NCBI GenBank assembly: GCA_000787465.1
Contig: JSYX01000017.1
Span: 1 to 12,395, forward strand
Reading direction: 5' to 3'
Length of the DNA: 12,395 nucleotides
DNA from: Thermomucor indicae-seudaticae
Lineage: Eukaryota; Mucoromycota; Mucoromycetes; Mucorales; Lichtheimiaceae
The stretch's first letter is position 1. The number at the start of each line of letters is the position of its first letter. Both the position numbers and the translations under genes were made by a program. This document shows positions 6,791 to 12,395 of the stretch, one piece after another. The notes under the pieces are model-generated. The model was not told where the DNA came from. It worked only from the letters and a program-made list of their open reading frames with translations, and ran no database searches.

Positions 6791-9181
6791 ATGGCTGAAT
6801 CGTTGTCCTTGGAAGAGACAAAGTAAGTTGGCTTATCCATTTGGGCTGTCTTGATACGATGTTCTGACGCAATCGTCTCTTTACTTTGCAGTGCTCTCCG
6901 TATTAAATTAGGGCTTCCGCCTCTGGGAGGCGATGATGAAGGTGGCGAAGAAACTGTAGATCCAGACAAAGAAGCTTATGAAAATTACCAAAGAAAAAAG
7001 GAAGAAGAAGAAAAAGCGAGAAAGGAGCAAGAGATTAGAGAGCGCATCGAAAAGTAATGCCGTCATGCAGAGAAAAACATTTAACGGTCTTGCTAATTGT
7101 TACAATTTCGCTCACAGGTCAAGGAATCGTCGGAAGAAATTAGCAAAGTTACAAGGGAAAGGACTCGGTGAAGCCAGTGACGAGGATGAAAGTGCATTGA
7201 GTTGGATTCGGAAATCGCGGCAACGAGAAAAAGAGTTAGCCGAGAAACGAGCACGGGAAATGGCTGAAATGGACGAGACCTTTGAGAGAAACGGCACCAC
7301 AACCGCCACTTATGGAGCAAGTGATCTGTCCGGCTTAAAGGTCAGCCATGATTTGGATGAATTTAACGAAGGCGCCGAAGTGATTCTAACCCTGAAAGAT
7401 CGCGGCATTCTGGAAGAAGAAGAAGCTGGCGACGAGGATATGGTGGATGAGCTGACAAACGTGCAGCTTGAAGAGAAGGAACGATTACGGAAAAACCTCG
7501 AAAACAAGAAAAAGAAGCCGGGCTATAACCCTTACGATGATGAAGAATTCTTGCTAGGCGGCAAACCGAAAAGTCTATTACCTCAATACGATGAAGAGAA
7601 GAAACCGGAAGGTTTCCGGATCGGTGCGGGAGGTACCGTTACAGTCGCCAAAGAAAACGACCAAAGTGTCTCGGAAAAAGTAAAGGCACAGACACTGTCA
7701 TACGAGAAAATGCAGGAAATCAAAGATTATTATACCCAAGATGAAATCAACTTGTCATTTAAGAAACCAAAGAAGAAGAAGAAAAAGGACAAACTTCGCA
7801 AGCGCGTCGTTGATGAAGAAAGCGAACCTCAACCACCTCCAGCTGTTGACACCGAACCGAAGGATGAACAACCACAACAAAAACAGGAGGAAAGCGCGCC
7901 TCCGCAACCAGATATCGCAGATGCCAATTTCGTTGATGACGAAGATCTACAGGCAGCTTTATCACGAGCGCGAAGAGCAGCCAATAAACAACGAGCTAAA
8001 CAAGCAAAGAAGATGACACCCGAAGAAATTGCCAGAAGTATAGCTGAGGAGCGTGATCAGGATGACGGCAAAGAGGAAGAAGAAGAAAGCAGCGGGCTGG
8101 TGCTATCAGAAATGAGTGAATTTGTCAATTCACTTGGCAAAACCCCAGTCTTCGCTGCTAGAGAATCGGGGAGACCTAGAGCTACGAGCGTACCTCGATC
8201 TGAAGCTACAGAAGAATCCGAGTCACAGGAACCTGTACGGATGGAATCAGAGGAAGCCGAAGAGCAATCGGGAACCGCTAGTGTTGCGACAGAAAAGTCT
8301 GCGCGTGTCGAAGAAACTACAAGTCAACCTCCGGAAACAACGGTCGACGCGACACCTATCATCGAAGAACCGCTGGTCAGTAAAGGAATGGCGGCTACTC
8401 TGTCCCTCCTAAGTCAGAAAGGTATATTCCTAGTTTCTTAAAAATGTGACCAGGACTTTATTGCTGACATTGTCATAATAGGTCTGGTAACAAAGCCTAC
8501 TGAAGAGCAAATTGAGCGAGACCGAATTACAGCAGAACGCATGAAGTGGCTTGCTGAACAGAAAAAGCGAGAATTGCAGCGGGAACGAGAGCGTGAGGCT
8601 GAAAAGCGACGTCAACGTGAACGCGATGGCAGTAGTCGGGGACGAGACCGTGATCGTGCTAGAGAAAGAGAGCGTGAGAGAGAGCGCGAGAAGGAGATTG
8701 AAGAAAGGGAGTTGATGCGAGAATTTGAGAAACGCATGGAGAATTATAAGCCAGACGTCAAGTTAGAATATTATGATGAATATGGCCGGCAAATGAATAC
8801 CAAAGAGGTATGTTTAAAGGCTGGAGGGATATATGGAACCAGAAACTGATAGATGCATTCTAGGCTTTCCGCTACATGTCCCACAAATTCCACGGAAAGA
8901 CTTCTGGCAAAGCAAAGACTGAAAAGCGTATGCAAAAACTGGAAGAAGAGTTACGACTAAATATGATGAGCAGCACCGACACGCCGCTTAATCTTGCGAC
9001 TAAGCTTTTGGAGCGTCAGCAGCGTACCGGAAGTGCACACGTCGTCCTTAGTGTCGGCAACCGCGGTGTAGTTGCTCCCGACATCCCTAATTTGGCCGCT
9101 GAGTCCTCGAAAGCCGCCACTAAGCGAGCAAGAGCAAGTGACGACGAAGGCGAGCAATCAGAAAGTAAAAAGCGCCATTGA
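6791..9181 (+). CDS. SNU66: U4/U6.U5 tri-snRNP protein Snu66 / SART1, five exons
   Basis: Snu66/SART1 is a tri-snRNP component needed to assemble and activate the spliceosome. Exons are 6791-6822, 6892-7053, 7118-8421, 8482-8807 and 8864-9181, encoding 713 residues. The introns are 69, 64, 60 and 56 nt, all GT-AG; two contain CTGAC.

Joining exons 1 and 2 gives SLEETNALRIKLGLPPL (residues 6-22). This is the Hub1-interacting (HIND) type motif of Snu66 N-termini. Downstream are KGLGEASDEDESALSWIRKSR, a Lys-rich stretch near residues 280-295, an acidic Glu/Ser region, and an Arg/Glu/Asp-repeat helix (about 520-580). The conserved SART1 C-terminus follows: YKPDVKLEYYDEYGR (588-602), AFRYMSHKFHGKTSGK and SSTDTPL. 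The ATG lies in a good context (AACCATGG). An AATAAA follows the stop at 9198. The human protein is about 800 residues, so this is a full-length fungal copy. Confidence 0.95.
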
Positions 9182-9401
9182 ACACTGTTTTTCTAAAAAT
9201 AAAGGCTTCCGCGAATCTCCACGAATGGAACGTCATGTAAATCTTTGTCCCTGTTGTTACTTTGAGTTTCATTTGCACCTGAAGGAGGTGGAAGCGTCTT
9301 TAGATCAATGCGATGGTAATAAGCCATTAACATGTAGACAGCAAAAACTGACAGGACCAAACAGTTAATAAAAACCTGTACTTTTAGTCTCTGACTTCCT
9401 C
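9182..9401. other. 3' flank of SNU66
   Basis: Contains AATAAA at 9198-9203 and again at 9367-9372, both usable as poly(A) signals for SNU66. No separate gene is supported. Confidence 0.5.
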
Positions 9402-9626
9402 TTAGGTAGCCCTTTCATAGCCGTCACTCAGCAACACCTGACGGCCGTTATCATGCTCGCGCAGACCTAGTAAGGCGTCATCTGGCCATTCTTTAGGCGA
9501 CAGAGTTTCTTGTAAGGCTGCGTGTTTATGAAGGTCATTTGTGTATCTGGACGGGAGGGGCACAATGGGAGAATCGACTGTTTCGATTTGACGGAACCGT
9601 CCTCCTATGCCGTCGACTTTGAAAAA
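9402..9626 (-). CDS. Coding-like 3' end of an unidentified minus-strand gene
   Basis: The minus strand is open for 74 codons, ending at the TAA at 9402-9404. The translation is rich in charged and Pro residues (IETVDSPIVPLPSRYTNDL, later LSPKEWPDDALLGLREHDNG) and ends SDGYERAT. It contains no in-frame ATG, so it looks like a last exon. A TGA at 9627-9629 closes the frame upstream, just where an intron ending TTTTTCAAAG (about 53 nt from GTGTAG) could fit. However, no donor I found keeps the frame with the candidate upstream exon (LLEEAAMPETLLSEVASR near 9675-9720). I do not recognise the protein. It may be a small spliced gene or a decayed one. Confidence 0.42.
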   Translation of the reverse strand, partial: FFKVDGIGGRFRQIETVDSPIVPLPSRYTNDLHKHAALQETLSPKEWPDDALLGLREHDNGRQVLLSDGYERAT

Positions 9627-10398
9627 TCAAGATGTCCAACAAAGAACGCCATCCAGCCATTCGCTACACTCTGCTGGCGACTTCAGAAAGCAGCGTTTCT
9701 GGCATGGCCGCCTCCTCCAACAAGATTTTCCACAATGGCGGACTACTGCCAGTTGCTTCTGCGGAGCATTCACGTTATTGAACTTTGGACGATCAACCTA
9801 ACCTAACAGCGGCCTGACTACCATAAGCAAAGGGCTAGCAAGCATGTGCCTACGCGCGGCGGATGGTCGATCTTATTCAACCCGAGGAAACGGAAATTAC
9901 GCGATCAGGCAGTGGACGTTATCCTACGTAAAGAAAATTACGCTCAGATGAAGTATCCCGTGCTGAGCCTGACAAGGAAGAACCAGCGCTCTTAGCAGCG
10001 AAGTCCGTCTTATCCGATGCCGGAAGAGAAGGCAGAGCGAATAGTGGCCTCGTGTCATAGTACAGCGGAACTTGCAGACACCGTAAACCGACAAAACACT
10101 ATTTACTCCATTTGGCAAGCAGATAGAGCCAGTTCTTTGAATGGCATGACGAATAGTAGCCATCACAAAGTGGCAAGAAACGTATGTCCGTTGACCCGCG
10201 CCAGTCTGTTTGGCTGAAAACGGTTATCCAAGTTCCGCAGAGCTCCAGAAAAGGTTGGAAGTCGATGTACTTCAGCAGCATGCAAAGCAACGCCCACATT
10301 ATAAATATCGCTACTGCTGCACCCTTTATCAGGGAAGTTTGAATCGATGACGGTAGCTAAAATGCAGCTCGTCATACTATGTATTAAACCAAGAGAGT
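9627..10398. other. Ambiguous coding region between two minus-strand genes
   Basis: Many short open segments overlap on both strands here, and their splice sites conflict. The minus-strand gene ending at 9402 probably has its 5' exons here. The plus-strand reading 10017-10342 is listed separately as a candidate. I could not choose a single model from sequence alone. Confidence 0.4.
10017..10342 (+). CDS. Low-confidence two-exon candidate gene convergent with SEC11
   Basis: A frame starting at 10017 (MPEEKAERIVASCHSTAEL) runs to a strong donor, GTATGT, at 10182. A 59-nt intron with a CTGAA branch site ends in CCGCAG at 10240. The frame continues without a break (SSRKGWKSMYFSSMQSN...) to a TGA at 10340, giving 88 residues. 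The intron fits the size and signals of the neighbours, which is the main support. Against it, the opposite strand is also open here, with a hydrophobic membrane-like segment, and the protein matches no family I know. The stop would lie 56 bp from the SEC11 stop. Confidence 0.27.
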
Positions 10399-11182
10399 TC
10401 ACTCTCTATGGATTAGTACAAACAGACCAATGACACCCAGTAATGCAAATTTAAGCCATGGATAATCGTTCATTATGATTGTGAGCATGCCGACGTAAGG
10501 TATAAAACTATAACGTGAAATATGAACAAGGAGTGATTACGCGTTCTATAAACAAAGGGTTAAGCTTACCCTCGCACTTTGCCGACTACGTGTTCTCCAT
10601 GAATCCACATTTGCCGATAGTCATAAAGTCCACGATCGTCTCTTGCATTATTGTCGCCTTTGGTCAGCAGATACTGCTTCTGAGTTTTTGCGCTACGCAA
10701 ACATGGATGATCCGGCCGTTGTTATACAGCCCAAAAAAAGAAAAACGCTACAACTCTCTTACTCGTCATGGAGTTTGATAACGCGATGTACGATAGGTAC
10801 ATCGCGTCCTGGAAGTTTGAAGACGCAGATATCGTTGACATTAATGGGATCCTCCCTAGGCAGTGACAGGAAAAGGAGGTCGCCGCGATGGAATCCGGGT
10901 TCCATACTCCCGCTAAAGGAACAACGTTATTAACGTGAATTAACGATCGTCAGAATTACCAACCGAGACGCACCTCAGAACTACGACGATGGGGCTTTCT
11001 GTATTTAAAGCTAAAGCGAGCGCTTTCCAGATCATTAAAGCCGATGAGACAATCGTCAGGATGTTGAGCACTTGAAGTGCCACCTGGCGACGAAAAATAT
11101 ATTGGTAAATCGACGATCGGATTTGGTTGACCGTAAACGAGAATACCTGTCTGGCGTTCATTCGACGTAGTTCAGCAAACAT
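10399..11182 (-). CDS. SEC11: Signal peptidase complex catalytic subunit Sec11, five exons
   Basis: Sec11 is the ER-membrane serine protease that removes signal peptides from secretory proteins. Exons on the minus strand are 11147-11182, 10974-11083, 10763-10912, 10570-10692 and 10399-10507, encoding 175 residues (yeast has 167). The introns are 63, 61, 70 and 62 nt, all GT-AG.

The N-terminus [12 protein letters not shown] is typical of the family, and a membrane helix follows ([18 protein letters not shown]). Then come [15 protein letters not shown] with nucleophile Ser51, RGDLLFL, and [11 protein letters not shown] with His91. LLTKGDNN carries Asp112, and VVGKVRGFIPYVGM follows. All catalytic boxes are intact, using the Ser-His-Asp arrangement of ER signal peptidases. 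The C-terminal hydrophobic stretch [13 protein letters not shown] matches other Sec11 proteins. I chose the ATG at 11180-11182 because it fits the family; an upstream in-frame ATG at about 11267 would add 29 poorly matching residues. Confidence 0.95.
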
Positions 11183-11260
11183 TGTTGATGTCGAGAGGGT
11201 CCGCGTTGGCAAAAGTTGGGCTCTCATTATGCGCCCTGAAGTCTCTTCTTCAGTCTGGGA

Positions 11261-11270
11261 ATTGGCCAAT
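11261..11270. promoter_or_regulatory. Palindromic CCAAT box upstream of SEC11
   Basis: ATTGGCCAAT is a perfect palindrome that gives a CCAAT on each strand, 79 bp upstream of the SEC11 start codon. CCAAT boxes are bound by the Hap/NF-Y complex in fungi. The position suits a core promoter; the function is inference. Confidence 0.5.
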
Positions 11271-11315
11271 CAGATGTCACCCAGTTTCTCTGGATATTTG
11301 GGTGTGCAAGGCACT

Positions 11316-11340
11316 TGTTGGTTAAAAGGAGCAACCAACA
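11316..11340. repeat. Inverted repeat, 8-bp stem with 9-nt loop
   Basis: TGTTGGTT at 11316-11323 pairs perfectly with AACCAACA at 11333-11340 across a 9-nt loop. No U-run follows and no RNA gene is evident. It lies in the SEC11 upstream region. Confidence 0.5.
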
Positions 11341-11968
11341 GATTTCACTTGTCGTGTACTAGCATACAGGCCAGACGTAGAACGTGCAAACCAGCACTTA
11401 TACCAAGATGTACATTATCAACTTTTGAGAAATGATCTAGTAGGATTCGCCATCCTGTTCGGTTCTAGTGCCTCAGCACATCTTTCTCATACAGACATCC
11501 ATCGAAAAAGCTCATAGAATGTATGTCGTATTAGACATCTTTAAAATATATATCGTGATGAAAATAAACATCCTTTCTTCCAATAGGATTACATTGACAA
11601 CGGATCCACCAGGGTAACGGATGCAAGCCATGTATGAACTTCTTCGCTGTGACCTTTTCAGTAGACCATGTACCGCAGGATAATGCGTACTTGCGATATG
11701 AAATGCATTGCGGAAGCATAGAACGTGTTCATAGCAACCTCATCCAGCCTGTTATATGCGCATAAGCAAAAGTTACACATCGTAATCGTCCGGCCGCGCT
11801 CTGACTCGTAGTCAAAGTTTTTTGTCCAAGTGTGCATGTGCGTATGTCTGTCAGCGTGCATGAAAGTGTAAATCCGCGTGCGATCCGCTACTGTTCTTGT
11901 TGCAGCAGGCGTTGAGCCTTGTTCGCTACAACCCCTTCACATACTGTAGTGTTAGAGCGCGACAAAAA

Positions 11969-12214
11969 TTAGGAGAACAGCTCCTTAACTAGAGATGCTG
12001 AAAACTTATCCGCATCTCAGTTCGACGTAGTAACGTCGTCGATTGACACGGCTTCGTTGCGATTACGGAAATAACCTTCTGGCCAAGCGCTGCAGAAAAA
12101 TGTGCCGTCCTTTCCATCTCCGCATAGAAAAAACTTGGCGGTCTTTGAAAATCTCGGCGGCATCAAGGCACGATTGCCATTCATCCGTCGCAGGGACGCG
12201 TATTTCCACGCCAT
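11969..12214 (-). CDS. Possible 3' end of a minus-strand gene at the right edge
   Basis: A frame with an ATG at 12212-12214 runs to a donor, GTAATC, at 12066. A 69-nt intron with TTTTCAG at its end (11998) joins it to a short last exon ending in TAA at 11969. The join reads SAWPEGYF then PSLVKELFS. An overlapping frame reads SDGVEIRVPATDEWQSCLDA and could be spliced to sequence at the right edge instead, so the true exon plan is unclear. No family is recognised. If real, the gene probably extends beyond 12395. Confidence 0.27.
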
Positions 12215-12395
12215 CGGAGCTTCAACAAACCGGTCTCGGAATTTGAATTTTTAAAATGCCGCGACCGCGGAGTTTTGCTTCCGAGATGGCCGACTTTACA
12301 TTGCAAAACAGGCAAGATCAGGAACACTCTGGCGTGCTGCCGCACGCCCACAGGCAGCAGAAACTCTGTCCCTGGCGAAGTGTCATTTTTCCACG

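Larger units (their letters stand above)
11183..11968. other. Upstream region of SEC11 with no supported gene
   Basis: Short frames occur on both strands but none shows a known motif or a consistent splice pattern. It contains the SEC11 promoter with a CCAAT palindrome and a small hairpin, described separately. Confidence 0.5.

Noticed and set aside
9522..9806. 94-codon plus-strand ORF
   Set aside because: It is rich in Cys, Trp and Phe without a pattern, and mirrors the more convincing minus-strand tail ending at 9402.
10940..11269. 109-codon minus-strand ORF as a stand-alone gene
   Set aside because: It is SEC11 exons 1 and 2 read through the 63-nt intron, with a spurious upstream start and a read-through end.
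1..12395. tRNA, rRNA or CRISPR features
   Set aside because: I saw no tRNA-like arm pattern, no rRNA sequence and no regularly spaced direct repeats with unique spacers.

Overview
This looks like nuclear DNA of an early-diverging fungus, most likely a mucoromycete. It carries dense, spliced housekeeping genes with short GT-AG introns (52-71 nt, several with a CTGAC or CTGAA branch site). Their products read as fungal PET100, SNU66/SART1 and SEC11. The left quarter holds remnants of Tc1/mariner and pogo-like transposons and of a Fanzor (eukaryotic TnpB) gene. The assignment rests on gene content and intron style, not on a marker gene.

Layout. Positions 1-3500 are a transposon graveyard. It starts with a possible gene start at the left edge and a small cluster of CACGTGAC / CGGACACAA repeats. 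Next comes a 663-bp TA-flanked element with pogo-like inverted ends. After it are a 110-bp block packed with TGAGTCA/TGACTCA motifs, a Fanzor fragment cut off just after RuvC-I, and a frameshifted Tc1-type transposase. Positions 3516-6039 (+) hold a three-exon gene for an 802-residue nuclear protein with a PHD finger. Positions 6249-6641 (-) hold PET100 in three exons. Positions 6791-9181 (+) hold SNU66 in five exons, divergent from PET100 across 149 bp. Positions 9402-10342 are hard to read: one convincing coding tail on the minus strand and a weaker two-exon candidate on the plus strand. Positions 10399-11182 (-) hold SEC11 in five exons, with a palindromic CCAAT box upstream. The right end may contain the 3' end of another minus-strand gene.

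The complete genes cover separate core functions: a likely histone-mark reader (PHD protein), cytochrome c oxidase assembly (PET100), tri-snRNP splicing (SNU66) and signal-peptide cleavage in the ER (SEC11). They do not form one pathway. PET100 and SNU66 may share a bidirectional promoter. I found no clear novel multi-gene system. The most unusual items are the Fanzor relic beside a transposase, the TGASTCA block at its broken end, and the PHD protein, whose C-terminal tail depends on splicing one 56-nt intron.
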